Assembly (NCBI GenBank): GCA_943330745.2
Contig: CALQIX020000011.1
Span: 1 to 64,000 of the forward strand
Direction: 5' to 3'
Source: Lishizhenia tianjinensis
GTDB lineage: Bacteria > Bacteroidota > Bacteroidia > Flavobacteriales_D > Crocinitomicaceae
Length of the DNA: 64,000 nt
Below the pieces are notes generated by a model, which made no database searches, was not told where the DNA came from, and was given only the letters and a program-made list of their open reading frames with translations. The position numbers and the translations under genes are program-made. This document shows, in pieces, positions 34,626 through 44,244 of this stretch (positions within the stretch are counted from its first letter, which is position 1; each line of letters begins with the position of its first letter).

Positions 34626-36025
34626 TAAGAAAGATCAACTAAATCAGTTAATGAAGATTGAAGTAACAATTGTGGATTAATGGTAAACAATTCCTTAGAT
34701 TTTAGCGGGTCATTATCAACACATACAGCGAAAAGTGCTACGGATTCTTGATGTTCCCCAATCATCCAAAGTAAATTCACTTCCCATAACCAGGATTCCG
34801 TTTCTTGTCCATTTTCTAAATTAAATGCATGGATAAATCGTTGACTTTCAATAATGTCAATTTTTGAAACCACCTCCATGTATGCAGTCAAACATTCCAT
34901 GTCAGATGCGTCTAATTCCAACGATTTTTTTAGGAATTCTATCCCCAAGTTTAATTCTCCAATTTTCACATAAGCTGAACCAATAAGTTGGTTAATTACA
35001 GGATTAGTTGGCTCTAGGTCCAATGCTTTGTGCATTAATACAATTCCTTCTTTGCTACGCCCTTGTAAGTCCTCTAAAATCCCTAAGCCTAGCCATGGTT
35101 CAGAAAATTCAGGAGATAATTCAATGCTTCTTTGATAGCAATCTTTACTTAATTCGTATTCATGTATATTTTCGTAGGATTCACCTAAATAACATAGGGC
35201 CAAAGGGTCTTCTCCGTCTAACTCGATGCATTTATTAAAGTTGTCAATGGCTTGGTGGAATTTATCGGATGATAAGTAAGCATTACCTAGATTGAAATAG
35301 GCAGCACCTGCATTTTCATTAATGATTAAGCAATAATCAAATGCCCAAATTGTTTTCTCATAGTTTTCGTTTCTCAAATAAAAGCTGCCAAGTTGATACC
35401 AAGCCAAATAGGAGTATGGATTTTCATCGACAAACAAAGAAATTTGATCAATGCCTGAATCAAAATCACCCGTTTTTTCATAGCAATAACAAATTTCCGA
35501 AAAAGCAAATTCATTTTTAGGATTATGGAGCAATCCTTGTTTTAAAATCTGAATGGCACCATTATAATTGTGTACATTTTCATATTCAACTGCTAAATCA
35601 ACGAAAATTTCATCTTTTTCGAATTCTTCACATACCAATAAGGCTTGCTTATAAAATTTTATTGCATTTTTAGAATCCCTAATTTGGCTATGCAATGCCG
35701 CTTTGGTTAAGAGTAATTCACTTTGGTAAGTTTCTAAATCTTCAATTTGATTCACTAATTCCAAGGCGTCAGAAATTAAACCAAGTCCGGCCATCGCTTG
35801 AGCCTTACGCAAATCAAATACTTTATAATGAGGCAATTGATCAATTCCAAATTCCGCGGCTATTTTCGCTTTGCTGTAATTGGAGTTAAACAAATAATAA
35901 TCAATAATAGATTCGATTCTATCACCGTCAATAAACCCAATTGATTCGCCATTCAAATGTTTTTCAAATCGCTCAATATCAGTGCTTAATTCTTTTCCTG
36001 AAAATTCTTCCTCGTCGTCAAACAT
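34625..36025 (-). CDS. TPR-repeat protein
   Basis: A 466-residue cytosolic protein with an acidic N-terminus (MFDDEEEFSGKELS) and about ten tetratricopeptide repeats, for example AAYFNLGNAYLSSDKFHQAI and PLALCYLGESYENIHEYELS. This size and the N-terminal DIERFEKHLNGES recall a widely conserved Bacteroidota TPR protein of unknown role. Coupled to the downstream WD40 gene by TAATG. Confidence 0.85.
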   Translation of the reverse strand: MFDDEEEFSGKELSTDIERFEKHLNGESIGFIDGDRIESIIDYYLFNSNYSKAKIAAEFGIDQLPHYKVFDLRKAQAMAGLGLISDALELVNQIEDLETYQSELLLTKAALHSQIRDSKNAIKFYKQALLVCEEFEKDEIFVDLAVEYENVHNYNGAIQILKQGLLHNPKNEFAFSEICYCYEKTGDFDSGIDQISLFVDENPYSYLAWYQLGSFYLRNENYEKTIWAFDYCLIINENAGAAYFNLGNAYLSSDKFHQAIDNFNKCIELDGEDPLALCYLGESYENIHEYELSKDCYQRSIELSPEFSEPWLGLGILEDLQGRSKEGIVLMHKALDLEPTNPVINQLIGSAYVKIGELNLGIEFLKKSLELDASDMECLTAYMEVVSKIDIIESQRFIHAFNLENGQETESWLWEVNLLWMIGEHQESVALFAVCVDNDPLKSKELFTINPQLLLQSSLTDLVDLS

Positions 36026-36126
36026 TCGATTTATTTTTCCCTAAAATTAATTGAAATCAATATTTTTTACTAATGATTTTCCTGCGTGTTTTCCACAAAA
36101 ACAACAAATTATTAACGGATCATGAA

Positions 36127-37443
36127 TTATTCCCAATGCGTTACATTACCCGATTCAATGCTCCAGGTGTACTCTGTAATGGTGGATCCATTTTTTGTGT
36201 AAGTAGTCACCGTATTGGGTGTTTCATGTCTTAAATAAATGTCCACATTATTATTTTCATCAATTCTAACTCTTCTTGTAATCAACACTTGCGTCTTCCC
36301 TTTTTCTCCCTTACTAAAAACGCCCTGTGTGATTCCTTTTTCATAGGGAACTCCTTTATTATTTAACAAACCACTTCCCTTTGTTTTTGTGGGTTCTGAT
36401 TGCCTATATTTATCCATGGACTTTAAATTGTCTGCCACGAGTTGAGCATTGTTATTGGAAGCTTCAGTTCTACTAGCTTTTGCAATTTGTGACAAACTGT
36501 CGAAGTCTTTTTGGTTTTTACTTATGGCAATTATTCGTTTTTCATTTTGTTTGTAATTATCTTCCCGAAATTTCAAGTGTTTGCTGGAGGATGAGTCAAT
36601 GTTATCATTGATTGTTTCGATACGTTCCTTATTCGTTTTATTTATAGATGTTAGTTCTTTTTCAATTTTCTTATTCGATATCTTAACTTCTTCTGCAATC
36701 GTGTTTTTTTTCTGATCGTTTGATTTCATCACTTCATCGCGCTGAACTTGGTATTCTTTTCTATTTTTATCAATCGATTGAATTGACTTTTCCTTTTCGT
36801 TTCCCATTTTTACTTGAGCACTGTCAAGTGATTTTTGACTATCATTAACTCCTTTTAAGATCAATTTTTCACGTCGGATGTTTTCTTGATTCATGGAATC
36901 TTTATTTTTCTCGAATGCCAAAAAGGGAGCATTCTTTTCGTCTGAATAAGTTTTCATCATTTGGTCTCTTCCTACTTTATAATCGATTGGATCTCCTAAA
37001 TCATCTAATTTTGCTCCATTTGTAATAGTTGAAGACGATGATTTAATTCCTTTTTTTCCATTTTCAGCGTCCAGCTTAATTTTATCTAATTCCTGTTTCT
37101 CTGAACCAACAAATAAACTAGTATTGGATTGAATAAAAAATAATCCTTTATCTGCTTCAATAATTGCATCATCCCATTTTTCAGAAGTAAGGTTATTGTT
37201 TCCATTTATAATCGTTTCTAAAACGGTAACTTTTGTTGTTAGCTGTTTAATTTTAGGGTTATTCTGTTTACTTTTTAAGGGTTGACTAGACAAAATGGTT
37301 TTCACTTTACTTAAATCCTTATCCAACAAAGCTTTTTCAGCTTTAGCAAGTTGATCATTAAATGCCTCATTGGAATTTCCTTGAGCGTGAAAAGAGCTAT
37401 TGCAGATAATAAAAAGCGAAAAAAAGACGATTAATCGTGTCAT
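36127..37443 (-). CDS. Secreted coiled-coil protein, unknown function
   Basis: A 438-residue exported protein with signal peptide ending in SFHAQ. An N-terminal TPR-like helical part (residues 25-115) is followed by a long, very Lys/Glu/Asn/Ser-rich coiled-coil region (about 165-345) and a compact C-terminal beta domain (TQVLITRRVRIDENNNVDIY, TEYTWSIESGNVTHWE). Possibly an envelope structural protein; no family can be named. Confidence 0.6.
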   Translation of the reverse strand: MTRLIVFFSLFIICNSSFHAQGNSNEAFNDQLAKAEKALLDKDLSKVKTILSSQPLKSKQNNPKIKQLTTKVTVLETIINGNNNLTSEKWDDAIIEADKGLFFIQSNTSLFVGSEKQELDKIKLDAENGKKGIKSSSSTITNGAKLDDLGDPIDYKVGRDQMMKTYSDEKNAPFLAFEKNKDSMNQENIRREKLILKGVNDSQKSLDSAQVKMGNEKEKSIQSIDKNRKEYQVQRDEVMKSNDQKKNTIAEEVKISNKKIEKELTSINKTNKERIETINDNIDSSSSKHLKFREDNYKQNEKRIIAISKNQKDFDSLSQIAKASRTEASNNNAQLVADNLKSMDKYRQSEPTKTKGSGLLNNKGVPYEKGITQGVFSKGEKGKTQVLITRRVRIDENNNVDIYLRHETPNTVTTYTKNGSTITEYTWSIESGNVTHWE

Positions 37444-37523
37444 GGTTGATTGTTTTGGTGAATCAAATTATCTTTGAAACAATTAATAACAAATTTCCTT
37501 AAAAAAGTTAACTTAAACAAAAA

Positions 37524-38657
37524 ATGTTGCAACTAAATCAATTAAGTTTTTGGGAAAGAAAAGCCTTTTTTGATTCAATTGATTTTACAATCATTGGAGC
37601 TGGAATTGTAGGTTATTCAACGGCTATTCAAATCAAGGAAAAATATCCCAATGCACGCGTATTAATTCTTGAAAAAGGATATCTACCTTCCGGAGCAAGT
37701 TCGAAGAATGCAGGGTTTACCTGTTTTGGTAGCCCAACAGAATTATTTGATGATTTAGAAAATAATCCGGAAGAGCTTGTTTGGCAAACGGTTAAAATGC
37801 GTTATGAAGGGTTACAAGAATTATTTCGATTGTTGGACGGTAAGGACATTGGTTACGAGAAAAATGGTTCATGGGATTTAATTCTTCAAAATGATTGTAA
37901 ATCCAATATTGATTCCCGATTTATCGAATACCTGAATGAAAAATGTTTTTATGAATTCGGTGTAAAAAACATATATAAAGAAGACTTATTGGCTCCATCG
38001 AACTTTCAGTTTCAAGGTATTAAAACGAGTTATTTTAATGCAGAGGAGGGGCAAATAGATACAGGTAAATTAATTAGAGAGCTTCATGAATTGGCAACTG
38101 TCAAAGGAGTGATTTCTCTTTTTGGAATTGAATTATTTAATTTTACTGACGAGTCAAAAAGTGTTCGATTAGCATTAAACATTGGTGAAATTCAAACGGC
38201 AAAATTAATTGTTTGTACAAATGGCTTCGCCCATCAGTTCTTGAAAAATGAGGTCAAACCTGCTCGTGCACAGGTATTAGTTACGAACGAAATAGTTGAC
38301 TTGCCCTTTCAAGGAACCTTTCATTTAGATCGCGGATACTATTATTTTAGAAATATTGGAAATCGAATTTTGCTAGGGGGGGGGAGAAATTTGGATTTTC
38401 AAGGAGAAACCACGACAGAATTACAAGTAACACCTCTCATTCAGAATGCCTTGATGAATTTATTAAAGGAGGTGATTATTCCGGGTAAAGAGTTTAGAAT
38501 TGACTATCAGTGGTCTGGAATAATGGGCGTAGGGGATACCAAGTCGCCAATTATTCGCAAGGATAGTGAAAATGTTGCCTTTGGTGTTCGTATGGGAGGA
38601 ATGGGTGTAGCAATTGGATGCTTAGTTGGAAAAAAGCTTGCAGAAATGTGGACATAA
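37524..38657 (+). CDS. FAD-dependent oxidoreductase, DAO (glycine/D-amino acid oxidase) family
   Basis: A 377-residue flavoenzyme. The N-terminal dinucleotide-binding motif is IIGAGIVGYSTA (residue ~23), with LILEKGYLPSGASSKNAG, where the SSKNAG part sits over the flavin. The substrate domain and closing motif GIMGVGDTKSPII and RMGGMGVAIGC complete the DAO fold. Such enzymes oxidise amines or amino acids such as glycine, sarcosine or D-amino acids; the substrate cannot be told here. Stands alone, divergent from the 36127 gene and convergent with tsf. Confidence 0.85.
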   Translation: MLQLNQLSFWERKAFFDSIDFTIIGAGIVGYSTAIQIKEKYPNARVLILEKGYLPSGASSKNAGFTCFGSPTELFDDLENNPEELVWQTVKMRYEGLQELFRLLDGKDIGYEKNGSWDLILQNDCKSNIDSRFIEYLNEKCFYEFGVKNIYKEDLLAPSNFQFQGIKTSYFNAEEGQIDTGKLIRELHELATVKGVISLFGIELFNFTDESKSVRLALNIGEIQTAKLIVCTNGFAHQFLKNEVKPARAQVLVTNEIVDLPFQGTFHLDRGYYYFRNIGNRILLGGGRNLDFQGETTTELQVTPLIQNALMNLLKEVIIPGKEFRIDYQWSGIMGVGDTKSPIIRKDSENVAFGVRMGGMGVAIGCLVGKKLAEMWT

Positions 38658-38684
38658 AAAAAGCCGTCAAAAATGACAGCTTTA
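38654..38684 (-). terminator. Terminator of the tsf transcript
   Basis: On the minus strand AAGCTGTCATTTTTGACGGC is followed by a run of seven T. It is placed 24 bp after the tsf stop. The AT-rich other side may also stop the oxidoreductase transcript. Confidence 0.75.
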
Positions 38685-38707
38685 ATCTTTTGCTTAACCC
38701 TTAAAGT

Positions 38708-39538
38708 TTAGCTCAATGAAAAACGTTTAAATTCCGTTACAGTTAATCCTGAAACTGTATTTTCAAGGAATTGTTCAACAGTCAATTTATCATCACGAAT
38801 GAATTGTTGACTTAATAAGGTATTTTCTTTAAAGAACTTATTTAACCTACCTTGAGAAATTTTATCAGCCATTTCAGCTGGTTTTCCTTCCTGTATTGCT
38901 AATTCTTTTCCAATTTCTAATTCTCTTTCAATTGTGCGCTCATCTACACCTGATTTATCAATAGCAATAGGGTTCATCGCTGCTACTTGCATAGCTACTT
39001 GCCGACCAACTTCATCCATATCAGATCCATCAGCTGAAAAACCTACTAGAGTTGCTAGTTGATTTCCAGGATGATTGTAAGCAACCACTTTTGACGCGTT
39101 AACCATAGCATAATTAGATAAATCTAATTTTTCTCCAATAAGACCAATTTGTTCAGTGATTTTTTCTTCAACTGTTAAACGATCGTCATATCTCAAGGCT
39201 TTCAATGCATCCGCTGTAGCTGGTTTTTGAGCCAAGGCAATATCAACTAATGATTGAACTAAAGTAACATATCCTTCGTTTTTAGCAACGAAATCAGTCT
39301 CACAGTTCAATGCTAAAATAACGCCACTTTGTCCATCTGCCGCAGCTTGTGCTAAGATGATTCCCTCTTTGGCATCATTTTCTCCGCGTTTTGCAGCGAT
39401 TTTTTGACCTTTTTTACGAAGAATATCAATTGCTGTTTCAAAATCACCATTAGCTTCAACTAATGCGTTTTTGCAGTCCATCATTCCTGCGCCTGTTTGT
39501 TGGCGAAGTTTGTTTACGTCAGATGCTGTAATTGCCAT
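38708..39538 (-). CDS. tsf: Elongation factor Ts
   Basis: A 276-residue nucleotide-exchange factor for EF-Tu. N-terminal UBA-like domain (VNKLRQQTGAGMMDCKNALV) and the diagnostic NCETDFVAKNEGY motif near residue 80 are clear; the core domain follows. Length and order fit the Bacteroidota family. Lies 15 bp after rpsB, the usual pairing. Confidence 0.97.
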   Translation of the reverse strand: MAITASDVNKLRQQTGAGMMDCKNALVEANGDFETAIDILRKKGQKIAAKRGENDAKEGIILAQAAADGQSGVILALNCETDFVAKNEGYVTLVQSLVDIALAQKPATADALKALRYDDRLTVEEKITEQIGLIGEKLDLSNYAMVNASKVVAYNHPGNQLATLVGFSADGSDMDEVGRQVAMQVAAMNPIAIDKSGVDERTIERELEIGKELAIQEGKPAEMADKISQGRLNKFFKENTLLSQQFIRDDKLTVEQFLENTVSGLTVTEFKRFSLS

Positions 39539-39553
39539 TTTTATATGTTTTTC

Positions 39554-40345
39554 TTAGTTCTCAGTTGTAGTTTCTGTAGTTGCAGATGCTTCAGGACTCA
39601 CTGCTTCAACGGTTTCAGTTGCTACTTCAGCTCCTTCTTTATCAGCACTTTTAGCATTTTTTCTTTCTTCCAAACCTTCTTTGATAGCACCACAAATTTG
39701 ATCTAAAATAATGGTGATAGATTTTGTTGCATCATCGTTCGCAGGAATAGGAAAATCCACGAATTTTGGATTAGAATTGGTATCAACCATTGCAAAAGTA
39801 GGAATGTTTAATTTTTTTGCTTCCGCCAAAGCAATATGCTCTTTCAAAATATCAATAATGAAAATCGCTGCCGGTTGACGAGTCATGTCTGCAATTGAAC
39901 CAAAAGTTTTTTCTAATTTCTCACGTTGACGTGTTTTGAAAAGTTTTTCTCTTTTGTTCAATGTATCCCATGTACCATCTATTTTCATTTTGTCAATAGC
40001 AGCCATTTTACGGATAGATTTTCTCGTAGTTTGAAAGTTTGTTAACATACCTCCAGTCCATCTTTCAGTAACATAAGGCATATTTATCTCAATAACTTTT
40101 TGAGAAATAATTTCTTTCGCTTGTTTTTTAGTGGCAACAAATAAAACTTTTTTTCCTGATTTAGCAATTTGTTTCATTGCTGCACAAGCTTGCTCCAAAT
40201 GAACAATTGTTTTATTCAAATCAATAATATGAATTCCTTTTTTCTCAGCAAAAATATATGGAGCCATTGCTGGATTCCATTTTCTTTTCATGTGTCCAAA
40301 ATGAACACCAGCATCTAATAATAAATCAAAATTAACTTTAGACAT
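39554..40345 (-). CDS. rpsB: 30S ribosomal protein S2
   Basis: A 263-residue S2. N-terminal LLDAGVHFGHMKRKWNPAM, then ILFVATKKQAKEI-type central motif (VLFVATKKQA), RWTGGMLTNFQT and the metal-binding PTFAMVDTNSNP near residue 182. The last 30 residues are an acidic Ala/Glu/Thr tail common in this phylum. Separated from rpsI by 104 bp, which hold a small hairpin (ACGAG ... CTCGT), possibly a control leader for rpsB-tsf. Confidence 0.97.
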   Translation of the reverse strand: MSKVNFDLLLDAGVHFGHMKRKWNPAMAPYIFAEKKGIHIIDLNKTIVHLEQACAAMKQIAKSGKKVLFVATKKQAKEIISQKVIEINMPYVTERWTGGMLTNFQTTRKSIRKMAAIDKMKIDGTWDTLNKREKLFKTRQREKLEKTFGSIADMTRQPAAIFIIDILKEHIALAEAKKLNIPTFAMVDTNSNPKFVDFPIPANDDATKSITIILDQICGAIKEGLEERKNAKSADKEGAEVATETVEAVSPEASATTETTTEN

Positions 40346-40449
40346 AATTTTCTTTTAAATTGTTTACTTTCCTATATTTGTTAGTCAACATTACGAGGGT
40401 CTGAAACAGAGTGTACTCGTTTGTTTGGATACTAAACTTCGAATAAATA

Positions 40450-40836
40450 TTAACGTTTCGAGAATTGGAATTTCTTTCTCGCTTTTGGTTGACCTGGTTT
40501 TTTACGTTCAACCATTCTTGGATCACGCGTTAATAATCCCTCTGAACGCAAAGTTGGTTTGTTATCAATTGCTATTTCAACAAGGGCTCTAGAAATACCT
40601 AAACGGATGGCTTCTGCTTGACCGTTAATTCCTCCACCGGAAACATTTATTTTTACGTCATATTGACCTAAAGTATCTGTTGCAGCAAATGGTTGGTTGA
40701 TTTTAGCTTGTAAAATGTCAATAGGAAAAGCAACTTTGTAGTCTTTTCTATTTACAATAATATTTCCAGTTCCTTTAGAAAGGTATACACGAGCAACAGC
40801 CGTTTTTCTTCTTCCTAATGTATTGATAACGTCCAT
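40450..40836 (-). CDS. rpsI: 30S ribosomal protein S9
   Basis: A 128-residue S9: [20 protein letters not shown] start, [21 protein letters not shown] middle, and the conserved end [17 protein letters not shown], whose C-terminal Lys/Arg reaches the P-site tRNA. 12 bp after rplM, same operon. Confidence 0.97.
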   Translation of the reverse strand: MDVINTLGRRKTAVARVYLSKGTGNIIVNRKDYKVAFPIDILQAKINQPFAATDTLGQYDVKINVSGGGINGQAEAIRLGISRALVEIAIDNKPTLRSEGLLTRDPRMVERKKPGQPKARKKFQFSKR

Positions 40837-40848
40837 ATTAATAATGAA

Positions 40849-41304
40849 TTATTTAAGTGAGTCTATATTTAAAACTTCTGGGTTTTGTGCTTGTAGATTA
40901 TGCTCTGTACCTACACAAACGCGTAGATTTCTGAACAAAGCTCTTCCCAATGCATTTTTTGGAAGCATTCCACGAATCGCTTTTTCTAAAATACGTTCTG
41001 GATGTTTTTTCAACAATTCTTCAACTGTTGTAAAACGTTGCCCACCTGGATATCCTGTGTAACGAGTATATGTTTTATCTTTCACTTTATTACCCGACAA
41101 AGAAATTTTCTCTGAGTTTATAATAATAATGTTATCTCCACAATCTGCATGAGGTGTGTAAGAAGTTTTGTATTTCCCTCTAATTACTTTAGCAACGGTA
41201 CTTGCAAGTCTTCCAACATGCTTATCAGTTGCATCAACAATGAACCATTTTTTGTCAGCTCTTTCCTTGTTTACAGAGACTGTTTTGTAACTTAACGTTT
41301 CCAC
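40849..41304 (-). CDS. rplM: 50S ribosomal protein L13
   Basis: A 151-residue L13 (WFIVDATDKHVGRLASTVAK, HADCGDNIIIINSEKI, PERILEKAIRGMLPKNALGR). First gene of the rplM-rpsI-rpsB-tsf cluster, in the order usual for Bacteroidota. Confidence 0.97.
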   Translation of the reverse strand: METLSYKTVSVNKERADKKWFIVDATDKHVGRLASTVAKVIRGKYKTSYTPHADCGDNIIIINSEKISLSGNKVKDKTYTRYTGYPGGQRFTTVEELLKKHPERILEKAIRGMLPKNALGRALFRNLRVCVGTEHNLQAQNPEVLNIDSLK

Positions 41305-41346
41305 AATTTTCTAGTTTTAACGAACACTATTCCCAAAATCGGAGTG

Positions 41347-41376
41347 CAAAGATACTGTTTCTTATTTTATTTGCAA
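41347..41376 (-). promoter_or_regulatory. Promoter of the rplM operon
   Basis: On the minus strand TTG (41374-41376) is followed after 19 bp by TATCTTTG (41347-41354), fitting the Bacteroidota -33 TTG and -7 TAnnTTTG consensus. It lies about 45 bp before the rplM start. Confidence 0.7.
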
Positions 41377-41543
41377 TACCAGAATGAAAAAAAATCGAAT
41401 TTATTTACTGTTTTTCTTTGACGCTTTGATAATTTTTTGAATTGAATTGTGATTAGGTAAAAATTTTTTGGCTTAATCTTTGGAAATTGGGCTTTAGAAT
41501 AGTTTTGTTGCATTCATTAAAATTTACCTCATTCCCAAATTAT

Positions 41544-42149
41544 ATGAAGTTACTTATTTTTATTAGCACTCTTGTTCTATTGATTTCGTGTTCTTGTGGC
41601 GGTAAGTCTGAACCATATTCTGATCCATCCAGAAAACCGAATAAAGTTGTCAGAAAACAGGATTCTTTGAAGGAAGAAAAGAAGATTGATTCTATCATAA
41701 AGGATACTTTTATCCCTCCTGTAATTCCTGTAGTATCAATTATATCTGATCCTGAACCGTTTTACCCAATAGTAGGTTGCGGTTATTATCCACCGGATTG
41801 TCCCACGTATGATACTGTTAAAACTACCTCAGATTTTGTTCTTCAATTTGCTGAAATAATGCCTGAATTTCCTGGTGGCTCACAATCCATGCAGGAGTTT
41901 ATTAAGAATAATCTTAATTACCCAGATTTAGCCAAAGAAAATAACATAGAGGGTAAAGTTTATTTGAAATTTGTTGTTCGTTCAACGGGCGAGATTGATA
42001 ACATTCAAATTGCACGAGGCGTTCATAAAGTGCTAGATACAGCCGCAATTGAATTAGTAAAAAATATGCCTCGTTGGAATCCGGGAGTACAAAATGGAAA
42101 AACCGTTCCTGTTTATTTTATATTGCCAGTGGTGTTTCGGTTGGATTGA
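41544..42149 (+). CDS. TonB C-terminal domain lipoprotein
   Basis: Start at ATG 41544, which gives a lipoprotein signal with LLISCSCGG; the longer ORF begins at TTG. The 201-residue product has a Pro/Lys/Asp-rich linker (residues 25-105) and a TonB_C domain at the end (MPEFPGGSQSMQEFIKNNL, KFVVRSTGEIDNIQIA, MPRWNPGVQNGK). Its anchor is a lipid rather than a transmembrane helix, so it is probably an outer-membrane or periplasm lipoprotein and not an energy transducer. Closest local relatives: 9542 (plus) and 28359 (minus). Confidence 0.75.
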   Translation: MKLLIFISTLVLLISCSCGGKSEPYSDPSRKPNKVVRKQDSLKEEKKIDSIIKDTFIPPVIPVVSIISDPEPFYPIVGCGYYPPDCPTYDTVKTTSDFVLQFAEIMPEFPGGSQSMQEFIKNNLNYPDLAKENNIEGKVYLKFVVRSTGEIDNIQIARGVHKVLDTAAIELVKNMPRWNPGVQNGKTVPVYFILPVVFRLD

Positions 42150-42192
42150 AGGATTATGTTTATGTTAAAAATGGGGGGAATTATAGTTACCT

Positions 42193-42333
42193 GACACAAT
42201 CAAAGAACTTGAACCTGTTCAACGTCTGAATATACTGTGTAAACTTATGCCGTATGTATTACCCAAAACTGAAAGTGTAAAACATACATTAGGTGAGCCA
42301 GAACCACCTAAAAAAAAATGGTTTGAAATTTAA
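42193..42333 (+). pseudogene. Fragment of a phage- or element-type small gene
   Basis: A 46-codon open stretch with no start codon, reading DTIKELEPVQRLNILCKLMP, YVLPKTESVKHTLGEPEPP and KKKWFEI before TAA. The pattern resembles small Bacteroidota phage/mobile-element proteins with LEP-x-xRL-x-IL-K-x-x-YVLPK. The 5' part is missing. Confidence 0.45.
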
Positions 42334-42409
42334 TTTATTCTTTTTAAACTTGTCTGTAAGTTTAAACAAACTAAAATTTTAGTGAAATTAAAGTAAAATT
42401 ATAAACATT

Positions 42410-42951
42410 ATGAAATATATCCAAAGCATTATTTTTGTACTCTGCTCTCAGTTATTAATATGTCAAAGCCTATCTGATTTAGACATGAAAAATGGATTTA
42501 GGGATTTTAAACTTGGTTCAACACAAAGTCAAATTAAGAATATTTCGAGAGATGAAAATCAATATTCAAAAAATCCAAATGTTAAATCCTATATATATAT
42601 AATGGGCAAGACATTAATACTGTTTTTAATATAGAAGTTGGAACGATTACCCTTGGTTTTTTTCAAAATAAACTTTTTTCAATTATGGTTAGTTTTGATG
42701 ATGTTAATACCAATAATCAATTTGAACTAATCGAGTTTAATGCTCTAAAAAGTTCTCTTGAAAAATTATACGGTTATAATTGGAAACCAGCATCAAGTGA
42801 ATTAGTAGATTTAAACGGTGTCATTTGGAGTGGAAACAAAGTAAATTTAGAATTGAATAGAATATATTACTCTGAAAATAGTTTTTATAGCGGTTTTTTG
42901 CATATTTACGATAAGGCGCTTATGAAAAAAATGTATGAAAGTGAATACTAA
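42410..42951 (+). pseudogene. Hypothetical secreted protein, split by a TA-repeat frameshift
   Basis: The first part (74 residues from ATG 42410, signal peptide ending LLICQ) leaves frame inside the TA repeat at about 42589-42601. Two bases fewer would continue as KSYIYNGQDINTVFNIEVG and GFFQNKLFSIMVSFDD to the TAA at 42951, giving one protein of about 180 residues. The continuity of the protein sense on both sides makes the frameshift clear. Possible causes: pseudogene, TA-number phase variation or read error. Confidence 0.65.
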
Positions 42952-43050
42952 TTATTATTATTATTCAAAAACTGAAATCGATAACCATTTTTTTAATCGA
43001 AATTAAAGTTCCTTAATGATTTAGGTTTCATTTTCCAAAATAAATTCAAA

Positions 43051-43635
43051 ATGCCAAAACCTCATACATTCCCGACCTTGTACGATGAGGTTAAAACAGT
43101 TAGTATTTCCTTTTTGACAAAGCACGGTTATTTCAAGCCTAATCATTTAAAGGCTGGTTCAATTCTGGAGTAGGAACGGTGAGAAAACAGGTAGTATTTC
43201 AATTTCAGTCAATACTAAAAGTATTCAACCTTATATTGAGTTTGATTACAAGTGTAACGGTGAGCCAATTAAATACAATGTATTACTTATTGCCTCTCCC
43301 TCAAATTTAGGAAAAGGTAAGGTGTATTTTTTTCTTTGTCCACGCACTCATAAACTTTGCCGTAAACTCTATTTGGTAAACACTTATTTTTTACACCGTT
43401 CAGCCTTTAAGGGATGTATGTATGAATGTCAAACACAGGGTAAAAAGATGAGGGGTTAAATAATTCGTTGGGGGCTTATTTCAATATCGACCAATATTAC
43501 AGCCAACTTTACAAAAAGCATTTCAAGAAAACATACGCGGGCAAACCAACTAAAAAATATCTTTGGCTAATGGAACGCATTAACATAGCCGAAAGTATTG
43601 ATATTCGGGATATTGAAAGGTTAATGATTATCTAA
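43051..43635 (+). pseudogene. Conserved Bacteroidota hypothetical protein, two frameshifts
   Basis: Three reading-frame pieces form one protein: MPKPHTFPTLYDEVKTVSIS to KAGSIL; WSRNGEKTGSISISVNTKS to QTQGKKM with CPRTHKLCRKLYLVNTYFLH in between; and LGAYFNIDQYYSQLYKKHFK to RDIERLMII. I recall intact Bacteroidota proteins with this order (SRNGxxTGSISI, CNGEPI, CP-x-T-x-x-CRKLY, KHFKKTYAGKPTKKYL). Breaks lie at about 43161-43172 and 43455-43470. Function of the family is unknown. Confidence 0.7.
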
Positions 43636-43712
43636 TAGTTTTTTAAAAAAAACATTGTTTAAATTTAAGAATAGTTCTAAATTAGCAAGTCAACCAATAT
43701 AATTTTTTAGAT

Positions 43713-44105
43713 ATGAGTTTTAAAGAGTATTTGATATCCAAAAGGAATATTATAATAATTTTAATGTGTATTAACAGTTTCGCATTGATTGTCAATGTTT
43801 TAGAAATAAAGGGGAGTATTAAAGATGGTCGTTGCCCAGACTATATGAGTCATTATCTTTTATCTGATGGGGATTGGAGTAAATCGTTTTCTGGATATTA
43901 TGGCGAAAACCGATATCAACAAAACTTTTGGCCATTTGTAAAATTCTCAAAACACTCGGAAGGCTCATATTATTGTTATGGTGGTAGGGATAGAAAGGAA
44001 TTTTGTGGAATTTTCCGTTATTACGATTACTCGGAATTCTTTATTTACTCAGCTTTAGTTCTTTTAGGTTTATATATTCGTTGGGAGTCAAAGAGAAAAA
44101 GGTAA
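43713..44105 (+). CDS. Hypothetical membrane protein
   Basis: A 130-residue protein with a transmembrane helix at each end (about residues 12-30 and 107-122) and a Tyr/Ser/Gly-rich extracytoplasmic middle with three Cys. No family recognised. Confidence 0.5.
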   Translation: MSFKEYLISKRNIIIILMCINSFALIVNVLEIKGSIKDGRCPDYMSHYLLSDGDWSKSFSGYYGENRYQQNFWPFVKFSKHSEGSYYCYGGRDRKEFCGIFRYYDYSEFFIYSALVLLGLYIRWESKRKR

Positions 44106-44244
44106 AAGATGCCTATAATTACGTTAGAGCATAAAACGAATGCTTATGAGTTGTTTATGGGTTTATCATTCAAAATTGTACCTTAATTGTACTTTGAAAG
44201 GTTTTTATTTTATTAAATTCTTGCAAATAAAAGGTTTCAGTAAA

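Noticed and set aside
38501..38700. Possible separate small RNA between the oxidoreductase and tsf
   Set aside because: The only structure is the hairpin at 38654-38684, which is better explained as the tsf terminator.
40346..40449. Ribosomal-protein leader before rpsB
   Set aside because: Only a 5-bp stem (ACGAG/CTCGT) is visible; it is too weak to call a regulatory RNA.
42951..42966. TTA-repeat microsatellite just after the TA-split gene
   Set aside because: It is short and outside any coding frame; no regulatory meaning is visible.
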